Assembly: GCA_004794785.1 (NCBI GenBank)
Contig: SJOL01008935.1
Coordinates: forward strand, 23,800 to 87,799
Direction of reading: 5' to 3'
DNA length: 64,000 bases
Source of the DNA: Opisthorchis felineus
Taxonomy: Eukaryota; Platyhelminthes; Trematoda; Opisthorchiida; Opisthorchiidae
This document shows, piece after piece, positions 22,942 to 36,200 of the stretch. A program made the position numbers and the translations under genes. Within the stretch, counting starts at the first letter, position 1; every line of letters begins with the position of its first letter. The notes below the pieces were generated by a model. It did not search any database. It had not been told where the DNA came from and was given only the letters and a program-made list of their open reading frames with translations.

Positions 22942-24450
22942 CACTGTTGATTCTGCGTTTCCCCCGGCTTTGGTGGCACTGCGATCCTAATTACCTTATT
23001 TTCATTATTCATAGTTCAAGATGTCTTCCGACTTTCCTGATGTCGTATTCTGTGCATTGCTGAAACACTGGTGTTTGGTGATATGTCGCATTGGTGAATC
23101 GCTTACTCGATCATCACCTAGCGGAATGATACATGGTATACTCTGTGATAAGGAACCAAATCTTTTCCACGCCTTATATACACAGTCTCATCATAATATA
23201 ACGTTACCATGACAGTCCGTTCAGTTTGCTAGCCCTCACTGACTCCTAAATTGCTCATATTTAGATAGTACATTTGAGCTACTGATATCTAGATCTGACC
23301 CAGATGCCTGGCGTCCTTAAATGTGTTACCGCTCTATGGCTATCGAGACAACTGAGTACTCTGATCGAAGTGTACCGCTATCGTTGGGGAAACACGGATT
23401 TCAACAACTGGAACGGCACGTGAATTTCCTATTGGGATGGTTGAGATGTGGACACCCGGCTTCTTGCTCATGCTTCGGTATGAGATTTTAAGCGACTACT
23501 GGATTTGTTGTTGAGGCTTATTATACTGAATGGAATCTCTGTTAGGTCATCACTAAAATAAACAGGGTTTGATTCAGAACGTTCGTCTGCAAAACGCTTG
23601 GTTAATGTCGTTAGTAGCAAATAGGAGTCTCACTTCATTTTCCCACCTAATGTTGGCCGTCCGGAAAAACGTGTGCAGCCATTACTGCATTCTCTTGTAT
23701 AATTTCAGGGCTGACAAGCGTCATCAGCACCAGGTCGCATCCTGAAGTTTGGTTGCCTCACAACACATAGGAACTCAGTCGATGAATGATTCAAACTCGA
23801 GACACTTGCTGGGTTTTGACAGTAAGGCGTGATAAAAACTAAATGGTCTCCGAATAAGTCGCGAGGCAACGTTACGTGAGAAAATTCCGCCTAGGTAATA
23901 AGCGAGAAGCGGAACTATAGGTCCTTGGGCATATCTCACCGCAAACTTCGCTGCTAATGCATGAAACAGCAAATACTGGAGAGGCAGGCGTCTCTTCTGA
24001 ATGTTGGTCGCCGAAAGGGCTTATCTCGTCTCCACGTTTGTGATCAGTCGGAGCTAAACTAAGGTCATCAGTATCCCTACGATCGACTTCAGTCAAAAAA
24101 ACCAGTTTCATCATTTCGTATGGCATGTGAAACTATTAATCGATAAGTTAGAAAAAAATGAACAGTAGAGACTGCGCTGCAGTAACTTCGAACGAATCCT
24201 CGAATTCACTCGAGACCTGAGTGCTTATGAGGCGCAAGTGTGTAATCAGTTTTACTCTATGATCGATTGCCATAGGCACGGTTGCCTAGACTATCCCAGT
24301 AGCGAATTCCGGGCGTTTTCGTGTTTGAACTTTATTTTCCAGCTGACCGTAAGTAACTCGCTTCGAGATACGAGTTTTGGCCACCCGTTTCAATTGCATC
24401 AGTATCTACTACCAATGGCATTCGACCTTTGAGGGATCTTGTTTTCTGTA
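22942..24450. other. METTL9 3' UTR and downstream intergenic DNA
   Basis: Apart from the AATAAA at 23557 nothing is supportable. Short frames on both strands lack recognisable domains. Confidence 0.5.
23557..23562 (+). terminator. Candidate METTL9 polyadenylation signal AATAAA
   Basis: This is the first AATAAA on the + strand after the METTL9 stop codon, 616 nt downstream. The hexamer alone is weak evidence, and no GT-rich element was established. Confidence 0.25.
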
Positions 24451-24454
24451 ACAG

Positions 24455-24607
24455 TGGATACGACTGATGAGGCATTCGGGTAGTATGTGTTTTCTCGTAA
24501 CTCCGCCTTAATCTGATGGAAGGTACGATTTATTGTGGAGTATGTGGAACTGCTTTGCAGTTTTCGTTTACAATTGCGTTATTATCAATGAATATCCAGG
24601 AGAGTTC
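24455..24607 (+). repeat. Unclassified interspersed repeat, copy 1 (truncated)
   Basis: Matches the start of the copies at 24941-25248 and 50951-51235: ACTGATGAGGCAT-CGGGTAG, then TTTATTGTGGAGTATGTGGA (copy 2: TTTATTACGGAATTTGTGGA), then TCAATGAATATCCAGGAGAG. It breaks off after that block. Confidence 0.8.
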
Positions 24608-24940
24608 TGTTTTCTGTTACCTCGATCTGTCCATTCGATACAAAGGCTTTCGCAGATATTGCAAGCGAAGTTGGTCAGGGACCCGAACATGTCGTGGCTA
24701 ACGCACACTACCTACGCGCAACTGATGATTGGTCAGACGACTTACTGAGGGCGTCCGACTAGCGCGCTGGCCTCCACAGTTCTTGAGCTGAGTTCACTGT
24801 CAGTCGCCAGCTCTGCGGACAGCGTGATATCCAGGTACCGGGAATCCGTACAGTACGCCGTCTCACAACGAGTAAATTCAATGCTTGGTGATTTTGTGCT
24901 GGACTCCAGGTACCTGCTGATTGAATACTGGTGTAACGGT

Positions 24941-25248
24941 GGGTACTACTGATGACGCATGCGAGTAGTATGTGTGTTCTCGTAACTTCGCCTTGATCTA
25001 ATGGAAGGTGGGATTTATTACGGAATTTGTGGAACTACTTTACAGTTTTTGCTTGCAATTGTGCGATAGTCAATGAATATCCAGGAGAGTTCAAGAAGAC
25101 GCGTTCGAGAAGAAGATGGATATTCCGTTTTTAAAAACAACATGCAAATGAGAGTTTAACCTTCCTGTCCAATAGTCTGGAACTGTTTAGTTGGCGTTTT
25201 CTAATAAACAACTCCGCAGCGAAGGGTTTCCCTCCTTACACTGGTATT
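24941..25248 (+). repeat. Unclassified interspersed repeat, copy 2
   Basis: A full-length alignment partner of 50951-51235. Both run from ACTACTGA-GA-GCATG through TCAATG-ATATCCA to AACTG-TTAGTTGG-GTTT and AACTTCGCAGCGAAG-type sequence (here AACTCCGCAGCGAAG), ending in TTTCCCTCCTT. It lies only 330 bp from copy 1 in the same orientation. No RT or transposase motif is visible. Confidence 0.8.
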
Positions 25249-25249
25249 T

Positions 25250-26100
25250 TAGAAAATTCAGTTCAAAGTGAGATAAAGCTGAACCGAAGGCTTCAGCTGT
25301 TGTCAATAATAATAGAGTTTTTCAGATTGTAGGGTACCTTCATGGCAGGCCCGCTTCAGAAAGCGAAAACGAATCCCAGTCATTCTTGAGTAACAAATGT
25401 GGACACTGAAGACACGCGTCCACGTTTTGGGGGCGAATAAGCAGTCATTCGGTCGATATTGATGTATCCCAAACTCGTGGTTGCGCAAGGCCTTGGACGT
25501 TTGGTACACGTCGGACCGAGCTGGTACAGGGACACACTTGCTCCACCACCATGTATAGTTCAAACGTAGAAGTAGTAGTTGCGCACCCGATCTTTCAGCC
25601 TAGTTTTGATGGAGTTGACACCTTTGTTCAGGCGATCAAGCTGTCGTAGGACGAGCAACAATGCTTCTTTGCCTAATTGGAAGACTGTTAATTTGCTGGT
25701 TCCCTTCACAACGTTTACCTTGCAGTAAATAAACTGGTCATAACCTGTCGACTCTGAAATCCGCACTGATCTTCAGGAGTTCTCTCCTCCGAGAATTCCG
25801 CGGCTGGCAGACTGATAAGTAACCGAACCAAGATATCGTTCTTTTCGAAAAGAAGGCTTCGTCGAAGTTGCGCGTTTTTTGCCGCCTTCCTTTTCCCCTA
25901 TGCAAAACTATTGTCGTCATATCCTATGCACATTGTGGAATATCTCTTACCCCACAACGTGTACACATGCGTTACAGAAGTCTGATTTGCATTGTCGGAC
26001 CTCCAGTTTGAATGGCTCCAACAGCAAGTCGACCTTGCTTACTGCTCCACTGTCTTACAACTGCCACATGGCCCTTCGTAGTTCCGCTGCCGTAGGTAGA
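25250..26100. other. Non-coding stretch, nothing recognised
   Basis: Three consecutive - strand frames (25920-25303) and one + frame have no recognisable domain. They could be an unclassified decayed repeat. Confidence 0.4.
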
Positions 26101-26334
26101 TAAGCCAGTTTTACCTCATTCTGAATTGGGGTAGTTGGGTCAAGTAGCTGAAATCAATCTTTACCTGCAGACTGAACAGTGTGTCAAAGTAGTGGTTCCA
26201 AACTCCGAGGGCTTTTTTTAAAAGTCGGTTAGGTTGTTTTGTACCAACGGGAGATATTGAATATCCACCCCATCGCTTTTTCTCAGTCCGGTTAGAATTT
26301 CCTGCTATAGCCGAAGCCCGGGTACACTGTTACC

Positions 26335-26395
26335 TTATGATCATGCCTGACGGCATGCCACCCACAAGTTGGGAATAAACTTTATTATTATTACT
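26335..26395 (+). mobile_element. CR1-like LINE 3' end
   Basis: Hairpin CATGCC-TGAC-GGCATG at 26342-26357, then CCACCCACAAGTTGGGAATA with AATAAA at 26374-26379, and a (TTA)n tail. The same ending is at 47793-47846 (+) and 31866-31921 (- strand). The upstream body could not be followed. Confidence 0.75.
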
Positions 26396-26399
26396 ATGG

Positions 26400-29300
26400 G
26401 ATCTTCGCCTTGTTTTGTCATCTATCAATTTGTAATGAACATGATTGATGCTGTATTCATCATTCTCTTGTTCTAATATTCCAAGTGCTGTATACACATC
26501 AATTTGAACACATACGTGCTACTTGTTAACGCCGTGCTGAATTTTGAATTTCTAGTTCGTGTGGTTGTACTGATAAAGGTGCTGAACTCAATTACTACAC
26601 AATTCCTTGGTTTCCACAGGAGTTGCAGAAACTTGATGTTGCTTCCTATTTGATTTCGCGCTTTTGTCTGCTAGATCCTGCATAACTTTTTAAGTTCGGG
26701 TTTATTCTTTCCATCAAGATGGATACTGAAGATTCATTTTGGTTCAACCTATATCACCTGCTTTCTTGTTTTGGTCCGACCGTATTCGTAGCAGCCGCTA
26801 TGTTTATACTTGGGTCCACGTGCTTCAGAACGTACTCGGGGCTTGGTTGTCCACCTATCTGCCCTTGGTAGCCTCGTAGAATTTTGATACATTCTCATGA
26901 TTTCCCAGACTTTCTCATGTTCCCGACTTGATCGGTTTTCTTCACACTCCAGAACGAGGAAGTTCATAAGTGCGTCGCATACTTTGTCACCTACCGGGGT
27001 TGATCTTTATTTCAATCGGTTGACTTTTGTGATCGATGGATAACAAAAGTTTCCTCGATGCACAATGGTTTAGTCGACTAGGCGGCCATGTCCACAACTT
27101 AAATGGGTTCACTTGGTAAACCGTACAGCAGGATAAGAAATGGCAGGACCAACCTACCCCATCACAAAATAAACATAGACTTCGGCGTTCGCTCGTGGAA
27201 CCGAACGAGTCGTCCAGACGGGATGTACTCTGGAGTGTGTCCAGTTAAGAATAATGTTCGGGTTCCATGTTTGTTACCCCTAGAACGAGCGGCTGCTGAG
27301 GGAATCAAACACCTTTAGGCTGACGCAGCAGAGTTGTGATACTTATTGACTTGGAAATAATGCAAACTGTGGGTAGCTTCTTTGTCCAGTGTTATTGAAA
27401 CCGCTTATTGAGTAGTTCCGAGGGAGAGAAAATAGAAGTGGTTGTGTGCAGTATTCCGCGTCATGATTTGAAAGGCCATTTGTCTGGGCCGTAGCGCATG
27501 CGTGTAAGTTAATTTGAAACACCCAGAGTTGGTAGTACCAAATCGATCGACAAGTAAATGGTCACATTGCATAAAAACCAGAGGAAGCAAATAGTCCACC
27601 CGGAACGTGCATGAACTGAAGCTTGTGTTCGTTACAGGGCTTAATACTCTGATCAAAACACATTCGTATACTAGTTGCCGAGGGCGTGGATTTCAGAGTT
27701 GGTGAAGGTGTGGTATGCGAAGTCTGTCTTGTATTATTTCGATCCTTCATTCGAAAATTGAAGTTAAGATAACTGAATCGGTGCGTGGGCCGATAACGAG
27801 CTAAATGCGCTTTCAGTGTTAGCAGCCCACAGTTATACAACTTCCCGCTATCCGAAGCCCGTTCTGTCACAATACCCTATTTACTGGCCGTGTGACTATC
27901 CCTTCTAAATTGAAGCAATTGATTTAAAGCCATAAAACTTGGTTACTGTGGCATCCGAATGATGCTTTTACGTATTATCCTGTGGATCATACGATTTTGT
28001 TTTGCTTTATTCAGTTTCAGAACGTTGCATGGCCAACTGCTGTCGTTATGTGAATGAAAACTAATATAGGTGCCGAAACTTACTTGACACCTTGATAATT
28101 CCACATTTACTTGATTACTAGGACCGTGTACTTTTGATCTCCACTTTTCTGTCTCATCCTTACCCACCATTCGCCTTGCCACAAAGGCCGCCCCGTCCTT
28201 CATCGGCATACTAGCGTGTGTGTAGGTCTGCGAACATTTGTCGCTGACCCACTTACCCATGCTTGTTCGTGTCCTATCTGCTGGGCCTGCCTTAACTTGT
28301 TCTCTCGTGGTTTCCATGTGACTGCAATGCCTCGGAAGGGATGCCGCAACCCACACTACCGAACCTACATTTCACTCACCGTTGTCTGACTTGCGGACTT
28401 GACACTGCGCTGTGCCAGTCAATGACAGACTTGCACATTTTCTGTCACTACAAACGTGGACAATTGTGGTTTATTGTGTGATTGTGCCCAATTTGGTAAA
28501 CAGTTTCGAGTACTTTTGAAGTTACTTCTCCCTTTTGATATTCAGGATTGTCAAGCCTACGCGTGACTTCAAGTTCCGTATCAGGGACCTCAATAGTAGG
28601 TACACCGAAACGTGGAACTGGGTGATCATCAGTGGCAAAGGAACTCAACCGACCAAGAAAGATTCCATATGATCTCATGGTTGATCCCACGAGATTTTAA
28701 GTCTGTGGCACTTGGCATGGTATAGACTTGGCTGCTGGACTCAAGATTTGGCACGTTAGGTAAATTCAAGTACTTAGTGAGCGCTGAAGGACACCGCGAT
28801 TAGCGCACTCTTCTCTAGACCTGAAGTACATAGGAACTAGGGGATTCAATGGACCAACCGTAGTTGGGTTTACGAAAAATTCGAGTGGAAACGACAGGAT
28901 TCTTCGCAAATTGGTGAAAAAAGACTAGAGAAAGCATAAGCTGGGCTGGGTCTTCACTGGTACTGCGGCATTCCGTTTGGGAGGGAGGCAATATTGGAAC
29001 GATCGTAACTACTATCGGCGGCTCCCGACTGCAACACACGAAACTCAATTTGGAGGCTTTTTACTAAATTTCCATCGGCTGCATCTGCCTGACGCGATTT
29101 CATCCCTTATTTCCGCACTTCAATGCATTAAACTGAGCAGCTCGTGGTTTATATATTTGAATTAACAGGGGTGTCTGGGGCAACTTGGCCGGAGAGATTA
29201 TCGCTGCCAACCGTGTGTTCCATGCCCTCGAGAAGCTCAAGACAATCATACTGCAAGGATGACCCAGTCGCGAACTTCCCCTCGGAGATGATCTGATGAA

Positions 29301-29600
29301 ACTATCCGCAGAACCCACGCTGGAGTTGTGAGTATCAAACTTGAGTGTATTGTTTGGAGTAGCTCTGCCCTAACCTCTAATTCGTGGTAGCTTAGCAGAG
29401 ACTTAGCGGCATACATGCATATTACATGCTCTAACCGGATTTTCTACCGCCTCTGTCGACAAGATTGACAAACTGCTATATTCCTTACGTATGACACTCC
29501 TTTGAGCTGGAAATTGTTGGGTTATTCGGGGAAGAGTGGGACCTGGTAAACCACTACCATTGGTTGATAACTCGCTGCAAACACGGTACGCACTCCCTAA
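26400..29600. other. Intergenic region, no supported gene
   Basis: The longest frame (28356-27943, -; 137 codons) is basic and has no recognised motif. No splice-compatible family match was found. Confidence 0.45.
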
Positions 29601-29619
29601 CGAAATTTTTTTGAGAAAA

Positions 29620-30520
29620 ATTGAAGGCGTTCTCGGTCAATGACGCTGACATAACTGTCCTCAACGCAGCTAAAGAAACCACCGCCTAGGTATCGCCGCT
29701 TGGTTACCAAGATTCATCAGCGCCGCTTTGCATCGCCTTTGTCACTTCGGATGTTGCCTTGGGTGTTCTTCGGAGGCGCCTCAACCACACCTGGCATCAA
29801 CTGGCATTCTTGGGGTTTTTCAGGGGCTGAACTACACAGCAGCGAGTTTAACCACAGACTCATTGCCATCTGCCTGTCCATTCGATGTCTCAAACATGCT
29901 GTTGAGAACAGGTCCCCCACAATATTCACCGATCACGAGCCTATCGTGTATTAATGCTCCTCCAAAAGTCACGATTTCTCTCCTCGGGAGATGTTTCTGA
30001 ACTCAAACTTTCAGTTTTCCAGTAACATCAGGTACATCTCCGGCTCTGATAATACCGGCACGTGTGCCTTCTCACACATCAGTAACGGTAATTGTCAGTT
30101 CCTAAGTGACCTCAAACGGGCAGCCGCGATAGAGGCGTGACCTGACAGAAATCGACAGACTGTCGCTTATGCTCTTTAGCTTGCATTGTATGCTTCATTC
30201 GGACAATGCAGGTACCATTTTCCGTGTTACGCCGCTGACATCCCTGTGTACGGTGGTAGCCAGTGGCATGCGATACGGCAGTTGAGGTCCCGTACGCCCC
30301 AAACACCCTAGCATCCGCCAATTCATCCGTTTGGTCATCAACGCTTTTTTTGACCAAAAGTCAACCCCACTGGTGTGCCCGCAGCTGCTTAGCCTGCAAA
30401 AGCCTCAAAGTTCATCGACATACAGCAAGCTCTTTGGACACCTTGGGAATGCCCAACGTCTGGTTTAACCATAACCACATTGATATGGTTAGACACTCAC
30501 CACTTAGAAGAGGCTAATCT
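29620..30520 (+). mobile_element. Ty3/Gypsy fragment: RNase H to integrase zinc region
   Basis: The + strand carries, across frameshifts, the RNase H signature (FFGGASTTPGINWHSWGF, FSGAELHSSEFNHRLIAICL, TIFTDHEPIVY) and the tether end NIRYISGSDN. These are followed by the integrase N-terminal region with ARSCLACKSLKVHRHTASSL (the second CxxC of the zinc site) and FNHNHIDMV, the start of the integrase core with its first Asp. Stops interrupt it several times. It belongs to a different Ty3/Gypsy lineage from the copy at 1-2719, judged by sequence. Confidence 0.85.
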
Positions 30521-31861
30521 ATTTAATGACGTGCAACGATCGATTTGCTCGTTGAGCAGAGGCGATTCCCAACACACGCTCCACCAGAAACTGCAGACGA
30601 AGCATCTGTGGGAACCTGGGTCGCGTAGTGCGGGATGCCCTGCTGCCTAACCAGCCGATCACGGTCCGTGTTTCGCATTTACACTGTTCAGATGTTTTAC
30701 TGCAACACGTGGTATTCGGCATTCTGCGTCTCAGGCAGCAGCAGTGGTCATGTTTTTCAAACGTGGAAATGTACACTTGGTACAACGCAATAAATAGGTC
30801 AAATGATATCCAGCTGTGATAAGAAAAAGGATGTGGTTATCCGGTTGCCCGCCTCAGGTATTTCTCACTCATTACGAGGAAACGGCACATAAGTAGCACA
30901 TCACTATGAAGGTAGTCAAACGTTCCTTACCTTGATCCACACGCACGAATTTTAAGTTGCTATGTGTGGTACACTTTGAAAAGTTGCCGCAGTGGACGAG
31001 CCACGTAGTTCATGATAGATTGGAGAAGGACTACTACTACGTTGAACATGTTGAACTCGTGGTCACAAAGATTGTTTTTGGCTTTCGGTTTATCGACTCC
31101 ACCGATTGCCCGGAGGTGTTTAGTTCCGCTCCTTTCTATAGATGTTTGAGCGGACCTCCTGAATTTTGAAAGGTGGTTTAGCTGCATCGTTCTTCACCTT
31201 TCAGCATAACCATAAAAGGCAAGGGTATGGAATTAGGCTTCGCACGTGTTTACATACGCTTCAATACGAGAACACCTTTGCCTCGTTGGGAGTAGCGAGC
31301 CCGAGGGAACACTTACGCTACATCTTTGTTAGCGATGACACCAGGCAACAATTAAAGACCGCTTGAATGCTCATTTCCGTGACATTTCCAGTTGGCAGTG
31401 CCTTTGAATGACGCCAAAAAGTTAGGGGAAATGTCACTTCTGCATTTCATGTGAAGAATTACACATTGGACAAAGCAAACTACTTGTCCTAGCGACTAAG
31501 AAAGCTGAGGCAGTCGCCTTGCTCCCGTGTGTTTATAATTAATTCAGTGGTATTTGTGTGTGATCCTAGCAACTCAGTATTCTCTGATCGAGGAAGGTGT
31601 CCCTATATTCTTGAGAAGGGCTGCAAATCTAAAGTCGGACACTATGCGGCAGTGGATTGATGTTTAATGTGCACATGCTCAAAGTGAGGCTCAAACCAAG
31701 GGCTTATGTGCACGACGCAAGCATCAAAATTTGCTGGTCACGATATGGAAGGAAGGACTACGAAGAACAATGAGTGGGTAAGGCGGAACTTTTAGAGCTG
31801 AGGCTGTAAAAATGGTCAGACTATTCTGGAGTAGATGCATTCAACGGTCATTTGCACTCAG
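30521..31861. other. Intergenic stretch, nothing recognised
   Basis: It may include the decayed 3' end of the Ty3/Gypsy fragment, but no LTR was identified. Confidence 0.4.
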
Positions 31862-32144
31862 TTTTATAATAATACTGATAACGTTTATTCCCAACTAGTG
31901 GGTGGCATACCTTCAGGCATGAGCATAATCTTACAGTCAGAATAAAAGCATGACTGGTGGGGTTTGTGGGTGCTGAGAATTTCTTTGAAAAGGGGAGGTG
32001 ATATAAACGGTAGGCATTATCTGAAGTAGACTTGGTCACGCCTGAGGCGGTATGGGTAGGAACCAAAATTACAAGGGCTCTTTCTTTCTTATGGGGAACA
32101 TATCAGACAAGACAAGATATGATCGCAAAGATTTGAAAGTGGCG
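31862..32144 (-). mobile_element. CR1-like LINE 3' end, antisense
   Basis: The reverse complement matches 47567-47846 throughout: CCCGCCACTTTCAAATCTT, TCTGATATGTTCCCCATAAG, AAGAGCCCTTGTAATTTTGG, the GCCTCAGGCGTGAC block, the hairpin (31906-31921), AATAAA (31884-31889 on this strand) and a short TTAT tail. The pair is far more similar than other LINE copies here. The sequence on its upstream side (32145-33250) probably continues the same element but has no clear RT motif. Confidence 0.85.
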
Positions 32145-32679
32145 GGCCAAGGCAATACGAGGGAGGGCATAGCAAGAGGCTTCCTGCCTGGTACGTGGTA
32201 AATAACTTCAAACTGCAGAAAATGTGGAACCAGAATAAGGGATCTGGAGAGGCAGCAGAACTGCCACGATCTGGTCGGCCAATTTCAACTAAAGCCTAGA
32301 ACCGTCACTGAGGCTTCGTGGCCTTGGGCTGTTGGGCGTATGGCCAGGGTCAAGAAAAGCGTAAGTGGGGATGGTGTAGTTGGGGAATTTGCAGCACAGA
32401 TAAATGGTAGTAGGAAACTCAGAATCACAGTGTGCAGTGAAACTGGAGTGACTCTCTAGTGTTGCTGCTGGAGCAGAGTCGGGTGTAAAAGTTCTTTGGG
32501 AGGAGGAGTTCATGCAAACGCACAAGAGGGAATGCGAACTGCACGTAAAATGACCGACTAAGTGAGGAGTATATAATAACAGTCACAGAGATATTTAGAT
32601 CCAGTGGAAGGTTCAGCAGGTTGGAATGAACATCTCCCGGAGGCGGCTGGGGCAAGATGAATACTTTGTTCATGGTTGC

Positions 32680-32860
32680 AAGTAAAGGAACGGGTGGGTA
32701 AGAGGGCGCAGTCAAAGTAGGAGTTGCAGAGTTGCGGGTATGCTGTCAAACTGGGTATGACAGTGCCGTGCCATCACTGCACCGAGGTACCTCAGTTTCT
32801 GGACAGCCCCGTGACGGACCTCGTGATTGAGGTAATTGGTCTTGGATGTGCAATTCTGTG
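32680..32860. repeat. Diverged repeat shared with 48620-48770
   Basis: Both stretches contain GTTGCAAGTAAAGG, later an ATAC/GTATGC-type block with CATCAAAC/TGTCAAAC, TGCCATCACTGCA-like sequence, and TTTC(T/C)GGACAGCC, in the same order and + orientation. The nature of the element is unclear. Confidence 0.5.
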
Positions 32861-33249
32861 AGCAGCGGGATGTTTTGGGTTTGCCAGTGGAATCCGCAGG
32901 GAGAGCAAAACCAATGTAATATCGCAGGTAGTCTTTTTTGTCCGGTCGGGGATCCCTTCAGATGTAATTCACAGACCGGATGGAGTAGATAATGGCCAAA
33001 CAGGACGTCCGTAGCACGTATTACCGCGCGTCGAGGAGTTCACAACAGGAGAATCCGTAGTTCTATATTCCGTTGAACCACCACACCAAGAAAAGAAAGT
33101 TCTACTTTCCTGGTATTCCAAACCTCCGGTGATCGCAATATTACTCTACTGTTGTGAATAGATTGGTCAAGCGTTTGTAGCATGCACTAATTTACACGGC
33201 AAAGAACCATATAGGTGCATAGTTATCGGGGATGAGTACCTGGTTTGTC

Positions 33250-36200
33250 ACCTGTGGGCGTATTTAAAATGGGCCTCGCTTAACCTGAGTGGATAATACA
33301 AAACAATTCTCATTCGGCCTCTGCTTTTTCAACAGAATTTCATGGATCCTAAGCAAGAATGTTGGATCGTGATAGGTCTCCTGCGGGTAGGTTCGAAGTT
33401 GCCAGGCCTAAAGCAGTGGGAATAAGGATTACAAAAGACACAGTCAAATGCAATCTTGGGAAACGGGTTTTTCTGCCTCGCCATTCAGAGGAAACACTGC
33501 TTCTAAAGAGGGGTACCTTCGGTGCCTAGTGCGGAAAATTTCCGTATTGAGGTTCTGGATATTACGGACTGGGGAGGAAAGATACTTTGGGCACCATATT
33601 TCACTCACTAAACTCGAGCAACATACAGAGCTATGGGACCTAAGGCGGTGTTGTTTGGCGCCCATGAGACAACGCACGATATGCACCACACAGACAGAAT
33701 GTCTGATTGAATAGTATGTGATAAACTACCCTGTAGAACGGACGCAGCACTGGAACTCTCCAGGTCCGAGGCGATTGTACAAATGGAGACGAAGGAAGTC
33801 CCTGGCCAACCTACGATGAAGTCCTAAATTTTCCCGAAGGATGTGGCAGATTAAATGTAATTGATTTGCAAATGGTGCTCTTTGTTTCAACATTTCTTTT
33901 CAGGGTTTTTGAAACTGCCCTTGCCCGAAGTTCGTGACAATCTTTGCTTTTTATCCATTAGTTCTTTCACCTGGAATCCAAGTCGATAAGAAAGACTAAT
34001 TGGCCAAACTGCCGACCGAACTGACCAGTTGGCATGTTCTGGCCGTTGTGTTGCGTCAAGCGTGGAGGTTTGGAACTTTTGGATTGCCTTCAACGATCTT
34101 TTCTTCGTTAACAACCCACTTACCTACCACTTGCTGTGGGCGTTAAAAACTGATTTTGCTTCTTTTCAGTTATCTGGGTCTCCCACAAAACCCTGTTCCT
34201 TGAGTGCTTGATGGTCCCCTCAGCTCATCGACCTGCAAAATTTCACGGCTGCCCATGGACCTTACGTTGTTTCTGCGTATCCAGCACATTCGGTAAGTTA
34301 AGTTGTTTATTCCTTAAGCATTTTGACTTACGCCATTTCACGTCATGCCAAGCGGTATGTGTAAGACGACGTCGTTGAGTCCAGCTTCGCTTCACAATTG
34401 AAACACTAAAGGAACTGCAACCTGCCACCGGTGCTAAGGGTTTGATTTCGTTTTTTGGAAATAAGGGCTTCTACTTCACCGGCTCCCTTGGCCGGTTTTC
34501 TTTGGGCCTGAGAAAGATGTCATGCGATCATAAAGAATAGTGAATGGGGCGTCCCACTCGCTAAATATGCCATCAAGTTGAATGCGGCTCTCCTAAAGGA
34601 AAATTGCTTGGGTTATGGGGTAAAGCGCAATATGTGCCATATTTACTGTGTCTGGTTCACGTTCCTCCCGGCTGAACTTCGCATACGCATACTCATACGC
34701 GCATGTGCTCTGTTCTTACCGGCTCTGATTTACAAGGCTTCTTCCCATGTGAGTGCAAAAAGTTTGGCCAGGAGTCGCGGCAGCTTTGATTGCCAATTTA
34801 CCTCCTGCTGTTCATACCGGAGATACATTTATTTCGCTATACTTGGAATTTTTGTCGTGGTTATTCCCGGCAAAAGGTCATTCATTGTTTAGCGCATTTA
34901 GGATTGCTAACGCTTTCGAAGGTGTTACAGAAAATTTACAACAGAATTGCGTCGAACTCTTGGTAGGTCAAGTAAGTTTTCCGGTTGAAAATCGGGCCAG
35001 CATCGAACATTAGCGCTCCACCAAAACGGAACCATTCCAAATCGTTTAAATAAAGCTCTTCAATGCAAAACGGAGGATCATAGGGAAGAGAGAATAGTGC
35101 CAGCCTAAAACGCACCCGAATTGCGTATAATTCTAAAACTGACGTAGACAATTTGACTGCAAAATTTCTATTGCCAGCTCAGTTGACATCACCGGTGCCT
35201 TGTTATGGAGCGCAGTGGAGCGTAGCAATGGGTCGGTGGCTGCGCGTTACGCGGTGTTGCGCGTGCCTACACACGTGTTGCCAACCAGGGATGATAATGA
35301 TAGGTTAGTTTTCCAAACTATGGAGCGTTTCCGGTGGTTGCTATGTCATACTGTTTCCTACAATGTCCATGTGACATTGAGCCTGGCCTCCGGTGCTCTC
35401 CTACTCTGGTCGGTGCCGGCGTGACTTCTGTTCCTGACCGCCTGGGTTCCAGTTTGTGAACTCTGTTGATCCGACTCCAGGGACATTTTCAGTTTCTTGG
35501 TTCGGTACTCTGATATTGGGCTCTCTTTGAGTACTGCGGTTGAGATGTTGATCCTTTTCACGTAGTGTTGCGTAAATAGCATCTAGATCAATAAGTTGGT
35601 TGAGTGAATCATTTGTGGGGTAACATGCTTACAGCTGATAATCTGGCTGCAACTTCTGATATACTCTTGACGTAAAGTGAGACCACCCGTCTGATTGATT
35701 GGTAACAATGGGTTTTCCCCTTAACCTGAATGTGGAATGCCAACTGAACCTGGTGGGGAACAGCATATTTGGCGGGGAAATAAACCCGAGGAAGCATGAT
35801 TATCACGTGATAAGTAATTGTAAACTGCAGAAAACGAGAAACTATATCAAGAAGACGGGTAGTAGAATTATGTCTGTGATAAAGCTGGTTGGTTTAAACT
35901 AAAACATAAAACCATTGCCCACTATGAATGACCTTGGATAGTTGAGTTAATGGCCGAGGTCACAAAAGTTGTTGTCGGTCCTTAGACGCACTCCTAAACT
36001 TACTTTGAAACCAAAGGTTGAACCAAGGAAACTTCTACTTAAAGTCTTAGAATTTGACGGTGTTTATTTGGTACCTCAATATTTCCCCAGAGTCACAGTT
36101 TTGGTGAAATTTGTTTGAGCGTACTCAAAGTCTTCTTTGGGGGCAAAATTCATATTTTTATTGGCTGCTATTGCTCAGCATGTCTGTGTGAGGACGGTGA

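Noticed and set aside
27943..28356. 137-codon basic - strand ORF as a gene
   Set aside because: No domain recognised, no evident splice context, composition typical of intergenic DNA.
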